Assembly: GCF_034262375.1 (NCBI RefSeq)
Contig: NZ_CP139558.1
Coordinates: 3,224,001-3,288,000, forward strand
Origin: Mucilaginibacter sabulilitoris
GTDB lineage: Bacteria > Bacteroidota > Bacteroidia > Sphingobacteriales > Sphingobacteriaceae
Direction: 5' to 3'
Length of the DNA stretch: 64,000 nt
Positions 26,228-34,778 of the stretch are shown here, one piece after another. The position numbers were made by a program, and so were the translations under genes. The number at the start of each line of letters is the position of its first letter. Position 1 is the stretch's first letter. The notes under the pieces were generated by a model. That model worked only from the letters and a program-made list of their open reading frames with translations. It was not told the DNA's origin and did no database searches.

Positions 26228-26239
26228 CGGGTGTTTTTT
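26228..26239. terminator. Right arm of the terminator split by IS copy 1
   Basis: CGGGTGTTTTTT, complementary to 24475-24486. Confidence 0.8.
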
Positions 26240-26260
26240 TATGAGTTTACGTAACTCCGT

Positions 26261-26590
26261 TTAAACCTTTTCAACCACAACAGCGGTACCATAGGCCAGT
26301 ACCTCGGTTATGCCCTGCATTACCTCGTTGGCATCATAACGCATGTTAATAATGGCGTTGGCGCCCAATGCCTGCGCGTGTTGTATTAAAAGCTGGTATG
26401 CCTCTTCGCGGGCATTTTCGCAAAGCTCTACGTAAATAGATAGCCTGCCACCAAAAAGCGATTGAAAACCACCTGCTATATTGCCCAGGGCGCTGCGGCT
26501 GCGTACGGTAATTCCGCGTACAACGCCTAAATGTTTAATCACATGATAGCCCTCTAATGAGGTGCTGGTTGTAATAAGTGAAGTATCCAT
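26261..26590 (-). CDS. YbjQ/DUF74 family protein
   Basis: 109 residues with the heavy-metal-binding-domain-like fold of YbjQ: opening LEGYHVIKHLGVVRGITVRSR, then ELCENAREEAYQLLIQHAQALGANAIINMRYD, the conserved G-A-N-A-I-I stretch, and TEVLAYGTAVVVE. Forms decameric or pentameric assemblies in homologues; biological role unknown. It sits immediately right of the split terminator. Confidence 0.92.
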   Translation of the reverse strand: MDTSLITTSTSLEGYHVIKHLGVVRGITVRSRSALGNIAGGFQSLFGGRLSIYVELCENAREEAYQLLIQHAQALGANAIINMRYDANEVMQGITEVLAYGTAVVVEKV

Positions 26591-26705
26591 CTGTTTTTAA
26601 TTATTGGTATGATGTTTTATTTGTGTTTATAGTATAATTAGATGTTTTATTGGCCATGTAATTACACGCAATGCCTCATTTATTTCAAAGTACTTCAAAA
26701 TTATT

Positions 26706-26780
26706 TTGTCATCCTGAGGAACGAAGGATCTATTTGGCACTTGCTTGCTGATGAATAGATGCTTCACTGTTCAGCATGGT
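26706..26780. repeat. Dispersed imperfect palindrome, GTCATCCTGAG type
   Basis: Left arm GTCATCCTGAGGAACGAAGG; right arm in reverse complement CATGCTGAACAGTGAAGCAT. It fills the gap between YbjQ and PpnP genes, both on the minus strand. Confidence 0.7.
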
Positions 26781-26790
26781 ACTTGTTTTC

Positions 26791-27072
26791 TTACCTGTAC
26801 TTACAAAGATATGAGCTTTGTACGTTGGTTTTTACCTTGAATGAAGTATTTGCCTCTACCTCAAACGATTGGCCGGCTGTAAATGTTTGCCAGTTCTGCT
26901 CTCCAGGTAGCAAAGCTTCCATCTGGCCCTCAATAATGGTCATGGTTTCGTGGCTTGAGGTGCCAAATTCATATTCGCCTTTTTCAATAACGCCAATGGT
27001 TGATCGGCCTTCGGCTGTAGTATAGGCAAGTGATTTAACAGCTCCTTCAAAGTATTCGTTTACATTAATCAT
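26791..27072 (-). CDS. ppnP: Pyrimidine/purine nucleoside phosphorylase (PpnP, DUF1255)
   Basis: Small cupin (93 residues) that phosphorolyses various nucleosides to base and ribose-1-phosphate. The opening MINVNEYFEG, then GRSTIGVIEKGEYEFGTSSHETMTIIEGQMEALLPG and WQTFTAGQSFEVEANTSFKVK are the PpnP pattern nearly from end to end. Cytosolic, nucleotide salvage. It is monocistronic by spacing. Confidence 0.94.
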   Translation of the reverse strand: MINVNEYFEGAVKSLAYTTAEGRSTIGVIEKGEYEFGTSSHETMTIIEGQMEALLPGEQNWQTFTAGQSFEVEANTSFKVKTNVQSSYLCKYR

Positions 27073-27184
27073 TGTTTTATAATTTTAGGGCCTAATATGC
27101 TCAAATAAAATCATTTGTTTAATAAATACAGCGCACATATTACATATGTCAAAAAAAGCATAATGTTAAAATATGTGAAAAAAG

Positions 27185-27192
27185 TAACTTTG
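27185..27192 (+). promoter_or_regulatory. -7 box of the 188-aa lipoprotein gene
   Basis: TAACTTTG matches TAnnTTTG; no TTG at the expected -33 position. Predicted start near 27199 gives a 42-base leader. Confidence 0.4.
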
Positions 27193-27240
27193 GTTGTAAT
27201 TATTACTTCTTAAAGAGCGTTATTTGCATAAAATTTATAT

Positions 27241-27807
27241 ATGAAGAAAACTCAACTAATTATGCTGCTGCTTTTAACAGCTATAGGTTTCCAAAGCTGT
27301 AAAAAAGACGCAACTACTTCTGCTTCTACCACTTCTGATAAAATTCTGTCTGCTAATATTAATGGTAACGCCTGGAATCCTGATACCGTGCGCGCCGCCA
27401 TTACCTATAACGATGCTGCCAAAACTAAAGCTTTTACTGTGGTTGGTACTGCCAATCAACAACAGGTGAGGATCAATATAACCCTGCCAAACAGCACCAA
27501 TGACAATGATTTCCCTTTAGCTACTTATAAAGTTGATGCAACCACCAGGGTGGTATTAAATTATGACGAATATAAACAACTTCCTGATGGCTCATATGAT
27601 TATGTGCCCGTTGGCACGGTTGAGGCCGGTTCAGGTTCGGTTATTATAACCGCTATTGATAAAGACAAAAAACTGATAACCGGTACCTATTCGTTCTCTA
27701 CCAGGCACATTGATAAAGATGAAGAGGGCAATATTATATCAATAACAACAGTGAATGTGTTACTGGGTACCTTTACCAATTTGCCCTATTCATTTGTAGC
27801 TAATTAA
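27241..27807 (+). CDS. DUF6252-like lipoprotein
   Basis: 188 residues. Signal peptide with lipobox FQSC-KKD. The mature protein begins with a Ser/Thr linker and has ANINGNAWNPDTVRAAITYND, the family-like 'NGxxWxA' opening, then beta-strand rich segments (FTVVGTANQQQVRINITLPN, TGTYSFSTR). It resembles DUF6252 surface lipoproteins of Bacteroidota; role unknown. Followed by a strong bidirectional terminator shared with the convergent Pro-rich gene. Confidence 0.8.
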   Translation: MKKTQLIMLLLLTAIGFQSCKKDATTSASTTSDKILSANINGNAWNPDTVRAAITYNDAAKTKAFTVVGTANQQQVRINITLPNSTNDNDFPLATYKVDATTRVVLNYDEYKQLPDGSYDYVPVGTVEAGSGSVIITAIDKDKKLITGTYSFSTRHIDKDEEGNIISITTVNVLLGTFTNLPYSFVAN

Positions 27808-27851
27808 CGGGCTTATTTTAGCTGCCGGTATACATATATAAAGTTAAAACG

Positions 27852-27889
27852 AAAAAGCCCTGCTGTAATTAATTACAGCAGGGCTTTTT
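27852..27889. terminator. Perfect bidirectional terminator
   Basis: A 19-bp stem with essentially no loop (AAAAAGCCCTGCTGTAATT and its complement), A5 and T5 at the ends. It separates the lipoprotein gene from the convergent Pro-rich gene. Confidence 0.92.
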
Positions 27890-27910
27890 ATGTTAAAACC
27901 TAAATCCTGT

Positions 27911-28303
27911 TTACTGACCGGGAGGGGTAGGTGTTGGCGATGGACTTGGACTCGGGCTTGGTGTTGGACTCGGACTCGGACTTGGTGTTGGCGTAGGAGT
28001 CGGGCTTGGATTCGGGTTAGGATTTGGTGACGGTGTAGGGCTTGGACTTGGCATAGGGGTAGGTGTTGGCGTAGGAGTAGGCGACGGATTTGTTGGGTCT
28101 GTTGGTGTTGGCGTAGGCACCGGTGCCGGTTCCGGAGTTTTCGGCGCTTTTTTCTTCTTCTTTGTCGTATCCGTTTGCAGGACCGTTTTTTTAATATTCA
28201 AACCGCTAGCTTGCTGGTCATCTGCTTTATGAGTGCCTGCAAAAACAATTGAACCGGCAAATGTCAATGCAATTGCTGCAGCTGTTATTCTTAAATTTTT
28301 CAT
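27911..28303 (-). CDS. Secreted Pro/Thr/Ser repeat protein, 130 aa
   Basis: Signal peptide (residues 1-23, AGSIVFAG), a short Lys-rich segment [14 protein letters not shown], then about 65 residues of alternating Pro with Thr, Ser or Asn and a final PPGQ. The Pro-X repeat suggests an extended rod, as in cell-surface stalks or O-glycosylated linkers. The DNA repeats are not identical: third codon positions vary (CCnACn), so the protein is conserved rather than the nucleotide tract. No anchoring domain is visible. Composition differs strongly from its neighbours. Confidence 0.8.
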   Translation of the reverse strand: MKNLRITAAAIALTFAGSIVFAGTHKADDQQASGLNIKKTVLQTDTTKKKKKAPKTPEPAPVPTPTPTDPTNPSPTPTPTPTPMPSPSPTPSPNPNPNPSPTPTPTPSPSPSPTPSPSPSPSPTPTPPGQ

Positions 28304-28559
28304 GATGTTTTTTCTTTAGATGTTTTAAAATTTAATTATAATGATAACATGGTGTAGTTGTAATAGTTTTGATTAATTGAAACTATGGGGTGTATAATGT
28401 TGATAACGAGTTATTTGTTAAGCAAGTAATGCCGGTCTGAAAAAAGGCTGAATGTAGGGCGTCCGCCCCTTGATATCTGAGTTGAATCGCTGTCCAACTG
28501 TCCTTTTATCTTCTTTCAATTCAAACAAATAAGGTGCTAATGCACTTTGGTTTTATGAC

Positions 28560-29495
28560 ATGGCATCATCAAATAAATCCATCTACAGCGCACTGGCGGC
28601 AAACCTGCTTATTGCTGTTACCAAATTTATAGCCGGTTTTATAAGCAATAGCGCCGCCATGATTGCCGAAGGAGTGCATTCGGTAGTGGATACGGCAAAC
28701 CAGCTGCTCCTGTTGCTTGGCCTGCACCGGAGCAAAAAGAAGCCCGACGCCCGGCATCCTTTTGGTTATGGCAAAGAGCTGTATTTTTATTCGTTTATCG
28801 TATCTATACTTATTTTTGGTTTGGGTGGCGGTGTTTCTGTTTACCAGGGCATTGCACATATTATACATCCTGATGTACCGGGCAACCCCACCTGGAGCTA
28901 TGTGGTATTATGCTCGTCGGTGGTGTTTGAGGGTACTTCATTAGTAATAGCGACAAAGGAATTTAACAAACTCCGCGGCGACCAAACCTGGTGGCAGGCT
29001 ATTACTAACAGTAAAGACCCATCAACCTTTCTGGTATTGTTTGAAGATGGGGCTGCGGTAATAGGTTTATTTATTGTGATGATCTGTTTGTTTATAGGGC
29101 ACAGGTATCACCTTGATTATCTGGATGGTGTTGCCTCCCTGCTGGTTGGGCTGTTGCTTATAGGCGTATCCATCATACTGGCGCGCGAAAGCCGCAGTTT
29201 GCTCATGGGCGAGGGTATAAGCAAACAAACCAAAGCCCGGATAACCGAAATTGTAGAGCAGGACGCCGACGTGCAAAAGCTGATGCATATTCTTTCAACC
29301 TATCAGTCGCCAAGCGAAATTTTGCTGATGCTGATCATCGCTTTTGAGCAGAATAGGGACACACAACAAATCAACGATGCCATTTCACGTATACGTAACG
29401 GGGTAAAGGATGAATATAGCCTGATCCATTTTGTAATCATTCAGCCTGATATTTACATGGATAAGATAGACCCCAATGTGCAGACCTATATTTAA
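28560..29495 (+). CDS. Cation diffusion facilitator (CDF) transporter
   Basis: 311 residues, six membrane helices. Metal-site residues are recognisable: His40 and Asp44 in AEGVHSVVDTANQ, and a second pair near FEDGAAVIGLFIVMI (Asp) and HLDYLDGVASLLVGLLLIG (Asp), consistent with a zinc or manganese exporter. The C-terminal cytoplasmic domain is short. It probably exports divalent metal ions. Nearby gene at 29524 follows after 28 bases on the same strand. Confidence 0.92.
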   Translation: MASSNKSIYSALAANLLIAVTKFIAGFISNSAAMIAEGVHSVVDTANQLLLLLGLHRSKKKPDARHPFGYGKELYFYSFIVSILIFGLGGGVSVYQGIAHIIHPDVPGNPTWSYVVLCSSVVFEGTSLVIATKEFNKLRGDQTWWQAITNSKDPSTFLVLFEDGAAVIGLFIVMICLFIGHRYHLDYLDGVASLLVGLLLIGVSIILARESRSLLMGEGISKQTKARITEIVEQDADVQKLMHILSTYQSPSEILLMLIIAFEQNRDTQQINDAISRIRNGVKDEYSLIHFVIIQPDIYMDKIDPNVQTYI

Positions 29496-29523
29496 TTTTT
29501 ATATTTAGGCACAAAACTACCTC

Positions 29524-30081
29524 ATGATAAAAACTGAACTTCAAAAAATGCTCGATGGTGAACTTTATGACGCGAGCGACGCCGAACTTACCGCAGGCCG
29601 GTCAAACGCGCGAAAGTTGTTTATGGAGTATAACGCCTTAGATTACGACGATAAGGACGGCAAGAAAGCTATTTTAAAACAATTGCTGGGCAGTTTTGAA
29701 AATAACATCGATATACAATCGCCATTTTACTGCGATTACGGGTTTAATATTTTTGCCGGCGATAACCTGTTCCTGAACTTTAATTGTATTATACTGGATT
29801 GCGCCCGGGTAACTTTTGGTGACAACGTATTTCTGGCGCCGAATGTACAGATCTATACTGCCTATCACCCCGTGTTAGCTGCTGAACGCATTAAGGGGCC
29901 CGAATATGCGGCGCCTATTACCATTGGCAGTAATGTATGGCTTGGAGGCGGGGTAATTGTATGCCCTGGAGTAACCATAGGCGATAATACCACCATTGGC
30001 GCAGGCAGCGTGGTAACTAAGAGCATACCTGCCAATGTGGTTGCAGCAGGTAACCCCTGCCGCGTAATAAGAGAGTTGTAG
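29524..30081 (+). CDS. Sugar O-acetyltransferase (maltose acetyltransferase-like)
   Basis: 185 residues. N-terminal MAC domain MLDGELYDASDAELTAGRSNARKLFMEYN, then left-handed beta-helix hexapeptide repeats (from about residue 75) with the catalytic His in YTAYHPV and the loop GSNVWLGGGVIVCPGVTIGDNTTIGAGSVVTK. It acetylates sugars with acetyl-CoA; substrate could be maltose, galactoside or a nodulation-type sugar. Cytosolic trimer. It follows the CDF gene closely (28 bases) and may be co-transcribed with it. Confidence 0.93.
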   Translation: MIKTELQKMLDGELYDASDAELTAGRSNARKLFMEYNALDYDDKDGKKAILKQLLGSFENNIDIQSPFYCDYGFNIFAGDNLFLNFNCIILDCARVTFGDNVFLAPNVQIYTAYHPVLAAERIKGPEYAAPITIGSNVWLGGGVIVCPGVTIGDNTTIGAGSVVTKSIPANVVAAGNPCRVIREL

Positions 30082-30092
30082 ATGGAGGATGA

Positions 30093-30476
30093 TTAATCAG
30101 CGGGTTGCTTATTAACCTTGCTAACCCATTTTACAGCCTTATCCAGTTCCGTAAGCGGGAAACCTTTTGATTTGCCTGGAATAGCGAAATTCACCGCATC
30201 AGTAAACCATTCAACTCCTTTTTGGTCGGATACGATGGCTATCCGGTTCCAGTCGGTAAAGTGTTTTAGCCCGGCTTTAATGTCTTCATACCAGGCACCG
30301 GCCGTAAAATTCTGTACGCCGGTTTCAAGCACCAGCAAATAATTGATTTCGCCTTGTTTTTTGGCCAGATCATCAAGGCGTGGTATTACTACTTTGTCCA
30401 GATCGGTTTTGGTGACTTCACCAGAGGCATGTATACCAACTACATGTTGCGGTAAATTATTTATAATTCTTAACAT
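30093..30476 (-). CDS. STAS/SEC14-like (SpoIIAA-like) protein
   Basis: 127 residues. The pattern VVGIHASGEVTKTDLDKVVIPRLDDLAKKQGEINYLLVLETG, followed by the W-x-D-x-K-x-G-LKHFTDWNRIAIVSD segment, matches the SpoIIAA-like family (PF11964). Its role is unknown; the fold resembles anti-sigma-antagonist domains. Convergent with the acetyltransferase gene (11-base gap). Confidence 0.88.
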   Translation of the reverse strand: MLRIINNLPQHVVGIHASGEVTKTDLDKVVIPRLDDLAKKQGEINYLLVLETGVQNFTAGAWYEDIKAGLKHFTDWNRIAIVSDQKGVEWFTDAVNFAIPGKSKGFPLTELDKAVKWVSKVNKQPAD

Positions 30477-30559
30477 AATCTTTGTTTTTCCTTATGGTTA
30501 CAAATATTATTCCATTGTTAAAAATGTGAGTTTTTTATAATGAATAAAATGTAACGAGT

Positions 30560-31360
30560 TTATGACACAGGCGTAGCCGGCGTTAATGGGACACTTTGTT
30601 TAACACCCTGTTTCAGCATTTTGAGTTCGGCTACAATAATAAAGCTTACAATCACTAAGAAGCCCCATGAACTTATTTTTTGATAATCTACCATGGTCCA
30701 GCCGTGGTGCTGGTAGGCATATTTCCATGCGCCAAGACGCGTAGCTATGTTTTCTGCCAGCCATATAAAAAAACCTATGAGCATAAATGATAATACAGTG
30801 GGCATACGATAGGCACTGCCATCTAAATGAAACACCACTACCGACCGCCTGAAAAAATATAGGATAAGCAAGCCTATCACGTACCGCACATCATAAATAA
30901 ATTTATTGCTGAAAAAGTTAAGGTAAATGAGTACGCCTATTACGCGCGCCGTATTGTGGTGCGGCCAATGCAATATTTGTATATCAAGCCGTCGCCATGC
31001 CTGGCACAGGTAGCTGGCCACACTGGCGTACATAAAACCGCTGTACAGCGGTACACCGAAAATCTTAGTATAAGCAAATTCCGGATAGGCCCATGAGCCA
31101 TAATGTACCTTAAAAAGCTCCATTGCTAAACCCAGCAGGTGAAATATACATATTACCAGCACCTCGTCCTTGGTTTCAATTTTGGTATAATACATGGCTG
31201 CCTGTATGGTAAGGCAGGTCAGCAGCATAAAATCATACCGGGGAATAATATCTTTAAACAAGTGCGATACGGCCAGCATGGTAAAAACCAACACCGGGAA
31301 CAAGCACGATAAAGCCTCCTGGCTAACAAAAATAAAGAAGTGACGGATGCCAGTTTTCAC
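30560..31360 (-). CDS. DUF817 membrane protein
   Basis: 266 residues, about eight hydrophobic helices. Segments such as FKVHYGSWAYPEFAYTKIFGVPLYSGFMYASVASYLCQAWRR and NFFSNKFIYDVRYV are typical of DUF817. The family lacks a known function. It is the last gene of a minus-strand unit with DUF2809 and DUF2236 genes; spacing to the previous gene is five bases. Confidence 0.88.
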   Translation of the reverse strand: MKTGIRHFFIFVSQEALSCLFPVLVFTMLAVSHLFKDIIPRYDFMLLTCLTIQAAMYYTKIETKDEVLVICIFHLLGLAMELFKVHYGSWAYPEFAYTKIFGVPLYSGFMYASVASYLCQAWRRLDIQILHWPHHNTARVIGVLIYLNFFSNKFIYDVRYVIGLLILYFFRRSVVVFHLDGSAYRMPTVLSFMLIGFFIWLAENIATRLGAWKYAYQHHGWTMVDYQKISSWGFLVIVSFIIVAELKMLKQGVKQSVPLTPATPVS

Positions 31361-31365
31361 AGTTT

Positions 31366-32136
31366 TCAGGATTGTATGTATAAATGGTCAAGGTTTTTTA
31401 TTTGTGATTTATAGGCTACCGGCAGCAGTCCGTCGCGCAGAAACTTTTCCAGCCTGATGAGCCTGAATAATTTATAAACCCATAAAACCGGCAGCAGCCA
31501 GGGCACCCGGCCTAAGCTCAGGTGTTTGCGTACCAGGGGCGATATAACCAGCAACTGCGCCTGCTTTAATATCTGGTAACGGACAGGACCCAGATGTTTG
31601 CGGTATTGTTTGTAAAGATCGGCGGTTAGCGCACTGTTCACCAGGTTTTGCTGCAAGTGTTCATTACGCGCGTGCAGGTATGCGGTATAGCTGGCCGGTA
31701 AATCATGAAGCTGCATCCGCGTGCCCACCCGCTTAAAAACTGCAAAAACCTGAGCTTTTTCCATATCAGTAAGCGGGCGCTCCAGCAGTTCATAAGAGCG
31801 TACGGAAAGATCGATAAGCAGGAACAGCACATCGCGATAGGCCCAGTCTGGTATCTGCATGCCGCGGCTGGCCTCAACACCTTTATGAATGGCTGTAATT
31901 TTATCAATGGATTGCAATGCCGCTTCCCGTTCCGAAAAAATGATCTGCCTTGAATAGGCCACAGTAGAGAACAGGCGACCCAGCGGATCGGCAGGGAGCC
32001 GCCCTGTAAAATAGAGCCAGTCGGCCGCTTTATTTAAAGCAAATTCGGCACCGGCACCTGCAAAAATAAACAGGATATTATCTGCCTTGCCCCATATTTT
32101 ACGTACAATCGAATCTTCAGCAACGAAATACTCCAT
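31366..32136 (-). CDS. DUF2236 / MpaB-family oxygenase-like protein
   Basis: Related to latex-clearing protein and mpaB-type b-type heme oxygenases, which cleave rubber or tailor natural products; here the substrate is unknown. The N-terminus MEYFVAEDSIVRKIWGKADNILFIFAGAGAEFALN is the DUF2236 pattern, and the middle has YSRQIIFSEREAALQSI... and RDVLFLLIDLSVRSYE. The Met at 32136 fits; the frame runs nine codons further upstream into the previous gene's stop. It starts two bases after the DUF2809 stop codon. Confidence 0.8.
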   Translation of the reverse strand: MEYFVAEDSIVRKIWGKADNILFIFAGAGAEFALNKAADWLYFTGRLPADPLGRLFSTVAYSRQIIFSEREAALQSIDKITAIHKGVEASRGMQIPDWAYRDVLFLLIDLSVRSYELLERPLTDMEKAQVFAVFKRVGTRMQLHDLPASYTAYLHARNEHLQQNLVNSALTADLYKQYRKHLGPVRYQILKQAQLLVISPLVRKHLSLGRVPWLLPVLWVYKLFRLIRLEKFLRDGLLPVAYKSQIKNLDHLYIQS

Positions 32137-32138
32137 AG

Positions 32139-32534
32139 TTATATAACTTGTATTGAGGCACATTTGGTTTTGTACCTTAATCTTATTTTTTCAACAATTA
32201 TTACCAGTGCAATACCCAAAGTATAGCAAAACATATCCATCCATGAAAAAGCGCTTCCAAGTACCATCAAAGCTGTTGCAGAATGCTGCAGGTGAAGCAG
32301 CGCCACTAAGTGAAAATATTGCGAAACCTCAACAGCATAAGCGAACAGCAGCACAAGAGCTGCGGCTTTGATCACCGGGGCATTCCAAAAACTTTTAACC
32401 ATACAGTAAATCAGTATCACCACCAGGAAATCGCCGCCGTAAGGCCTGATTAGATTGTCGTGGGCATACTTGCCTATACATACTTCAATAAGCAATAGCA
32501 GCAGGGCGGAAATGAAATAATTATAAAATTTCAT
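32139..32534 (-). CDS. DUF2809 membrane protein
   Basis: 131 residues with four hydrophobic helices (about 8-26, 34-50, 56-72, 100-118) matching the DUF2809 pattern (YFISALLLLLIEVCIGKYAHD..., RPYGGDFLVVILIYCMVKSF). Its role is unknown. First gene of the DUF2809-DUF2236-DUF817 operon; the next gene starts two bases beyond its stop. Confidence 0.85.
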   Translation of the reverse strand: MKFYNYFISALLLLLIEVCIGKYAHDNLIRPYGGDFLVVILIYCMVKSFWNAPVIKAAALVLLFAYAVEVSQYFHLVALLHLQHSATALMVLGSAFSWMDMFCYTLGIALVIIVEKIRLRYKTKCASIQVI

Positions 32535-32640
32535 ACATTAAAAGTACTTTGTTATGCAAAGTAAATAATAAAAAATAGGATTTACAAATTCATTTCTGCA
32601 ACATAAGGCAACAAGGGGAGTATTTTAGGTATATAATAGC

Positions 32641-32666
32641 ACGGACTCCCAAGTTTGAGAGCCCGT
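32641..32666 (-). terminator. Minus-strand hairpin after the OmpA-like gene
   Basis: On the minus strand ACGGGCTCTC and GGGAGTCCGT pair over ten positions including two G-U pairs, around a 6-base loop; on the plus strand two A-C mismatches break it. There is little T after it, so termination is uncertain. Confidence 0.4.
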
Positions 32667-32706
32667 TACTATAAACAATAAACACATCAATAATAGGAGG
32701 GAGAGT

Positions 32707-33192
32707 TTAATTAAGGCTCAAGTTATTATTCACGTCCTTTATTAAAATTTCTACTCTGCGGTTTTTTTGCCTGCCCTCGCGGGTTTTATTGGTAGCAATA
32801 GGTACAGTGCTGCCCAGCGGGGTAGTTATTATTTTTTGTTCCTGCACGCCCAGTTTCATGAGGTAATCCCTTGCGCTGTCGGCCCGTTTTTGCGATAGTT
32901 TCCAGTTGCCAACATAAGTGCCGATAGAATCTGCATGGCCGCGAAGTATCACGGCATATTTTCCTTCAATCAATACTTTCGCAAGCTGGTTTAACTGCTC
33001 ATCATATTTTGCATCAAGGTTGGCCTTAGCAAAGGCAAATTGCAGGTTTTTAGTCATCGCAGATATTGACATCTTACGATCGGAGCGGTGCGCACTTTTA
33101 GGAGCCGGGACAAGGGGTGTGGTAAACGCGTATAGGTTAACCGTCAACAATAATAAAATAATTGAGGTTGATGTGATGATTTTTGCTTTCAT
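32707..33192 (-). CDS. OmpA-like peptidoglycan-binding protein
   Basis: 161 residues. Signal peptide (residues 1-22, ending LYAF) and a C-terminal OmpA-like domain: the LDAKYDEQLNQLAKVLIEGKYAVILRGHADSIGTYVGNWKLSQKRADSARDYLMKLGV block contains the conserved Asp and the downstream NRRVEIL segment contains Arg, which together bind diaminopimelate in peptidoglycan. Anchors the outer layers to the wall. No beta-barrel precedes the domain. Starts with ATG at 33192. Confidence 0.9.
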   Translation of the reverse strand: MKAKIITSTSIILLLLTVNLYAFTTPLVPAPKSAHRSDRKMSISAMTKNLQFAFAKANLDAKYDEQLNQLAKVLIEGKYAVILRGHADSIGTYVGNWKLSQKRADSARDYLMKLGVQEQKIITTPLGSTVPIATNKTREGRQKNRRVEILIKDVNNNLSLN

Positions 33193-33470
33193 GAGTGAAT
33201 AGATTAAGTGAATAAGCTGTATCGGTATAATACTACCTGTTGCACTTTGTTTGGCAGGATAAAGCGGTTATACACTTAATTGTGAAATAGTGCACACAAA
33301 TTGAGTAATATAATATTCCTTAAGGTTGTAATTAATTGTTTTTGTGATTTTAGAACAAGCTGATAAATTAATCGGATAAACCGGAGAAATAATAAAACCG
33401 TAATACTGACAGTAAATAATTTGGTTTTTTGTATCGGTTTTGTTACTTTAGGTGTTCCACAAACCTAATA

Positions 33471-33926
33471 ATGAATACTATTACTTACAGATGCAGCAAA
33501 GCGTTATGGCTTGTTGGTATTGTTATACCATTTGCCCTGACATTTATTTGCATTGCCAGCCTTGATAGCTACAACTGGCCCAGTTTATTGCCGGTAATCA
33601 CTATTCTTTCGGCGGTGGTGGTTTATTATTGCAGGCAATGCTTCACTTATGATTTAAAAGATAAGGCCGCCTTGCTGCTCGATGACGAAAAGCTGATTTA
33701 TTATATTGACAATACCGTAATTTACTGGAAAGACGTAATTGACATTAGCTACGGCAAGGTATGCGGTCAGGGCTTATCTATATTTTTTACCATAAACAAA
33801 GAGGGTATTCGCGAAAAGCGCGTTTGTGTGTCAACCGATCTGGTTGCGGGTTGCGACAGGGCTATATATAATGACATCATAGCCCGGTATGTGAAAATGA
33901 GGCGTAAAGCTTTTCCGGCTGTGTAG
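33471..33926 (+). CDS. Membrane protein with PH-like domain (STM3941-like), 151 aa
   Basis: MNTITYRCSKALWLVGIVIPFALTF: two membrane helices (residues about 10-30 and 40-55), then an all-beta/helix domain with LLLDDEKLIYYIDNTVIYWKDVIDISY, SIFFTINKEGIREKRV and a final helix. The layout resembles STM3941-type proteins, but this is an uncertain family call. Start at 33471 is preferred; the frame opens 14 codons earlier (33429) in a stretch that overlaps likely promoter sequence. Confidence 0.55.
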   Translation: MNTITYRCSKALWLVGIVIPFALTFICIASLDSYNWPSLLPVITILSAVVVYYCRQCFTYDLKDKAALLLDDEKLIYYIDNTVIYWKDVIDISYGKVCGQGLSIFFTINKEGIREKRVCVSTDLVAGCDRAIYNDIIARYVKMRRKAFPAV

Positions 33927-33967
33927 ATTTAGAGGGGGATAAAGTATCAGATTAATTCGTTTGGTAT

Positions 33968-34675
33968 TTATACTCTATTCCTAACCTTTGGCCGGGGTAA
34001 TATCTTAGGTTCAAAATGCTTTCGCCCGGTGATGGTCACTTTCTTTTTTGCTTCTGCTAATTGTATTTTTAGAAGTTTATCCTGTGGCCTTTGAATTTGG
34101 AAGTACCACAGCAATAAACCCGGGAAAAATAGTAGAAGCCCCGCATGCGCTAAAAGCTCAAAAGTTCGCTCTTGCAACTCGAGTTTGCTTGAATAGAACT
34201 CATATTCGTTTATAACTTTTTCATTCTTTTCCCAAAGTACACTATTGATTCTTGAACAAAATTCTTTAAAATTCTGAAGATAGGGCATTGTAACTCCTAT
34301 AGGGTAAATCGCGTGTATAGTTGTATCTGTTTCTTGTTTGTAAATTTTAGCGGCTTTCCGATCATCCAAAATAAATGGATATTGATTTACAAGATCATTC
34401 AAATCCTGTATAATCATTTGTTGTGTTAATAGATTAGCTTTTGTTTTAGATTCCAAATCAGCTGTATAACCTTTCATTACATCACTATCTACCGATAGCT
34501 GAAAATTACTATCATCTTTAACTTTCTCTAATGAATCAACTTGATAAATAACCTGGTGTTTATCATATTCATCTAATTGCCTATCTCTGTAATAAAAAGA
34601 GAATACAATTAACAGTAAACCAAACATAAACGCAAATTTATAGAGGCTATCGGTGGGTATTGGTAGATTGAACAT
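33968..34675 (-). CDS. Unknown membrane protein, 235 aa
   Basis: Two membrane segments: residues about 12-26 near the N-terminus and about 175-192 (LLFFPGLLLWYF). The region between is charged and helical with some coiled-coil character (QLDEYDKHQVIYQVDSLEKVKDD). C-terminus is basic (KKKVTITGRKHFEP). No recognised family. It lies directly downstream of the 34779-36233 unit but behind its terminator, so it may have its own promoter. Confidence 0.65.
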   Translation of the reverse strand: MFNLPIPTDSLYKFAFMFGLLLIVFSFYYRDRQLDEYDKHQVIYQVDSLEKVKDDSNFQLSVDSDVMKGYTADLESKTKANLLTQQMIIQDLNDLVNQYPFILDDRKAAKIYKQETDTTIHAIYPIGVTMPYLQNFKEFCSRINSVLWEKNEKVINEYEFYSSKLELQERTFELLAHAGLLLFFPGLLLWYFQIQRPQDKLLKIQLAEAKKKVTITGRKHFEPKILPRPKVRNRV

Positions 34676-34711
34676 AGGGGTAAGGTTTTGATTTGTAGTT
34701 AAATATAAAAA

Positions 34712-34739
34712 GTAAAGGCATCACTAAGGATGCCTTTAC
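34712..34739 (-). terminator. Terminator of the 34779-36233 gene unit
   Basis: GTAAAGGCATC and GATGCCTTTAC form an 11-bp perfect stem around six bases; the plus-strand sequence AAATATAAAAA before it becomes a T-rich tail on the minus strand. Confidence 0.8.
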
Positions 34740-34778
34740 ATATATCGTATACTATTTACCGCAATAAAGTTTGTGTTA

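Noticed and set aside
27911-28130. Short-period DNA repeat as a satellite or CRISPR
   Set aside because: It is the coding sequence of the Pro-X protein with silent variation.
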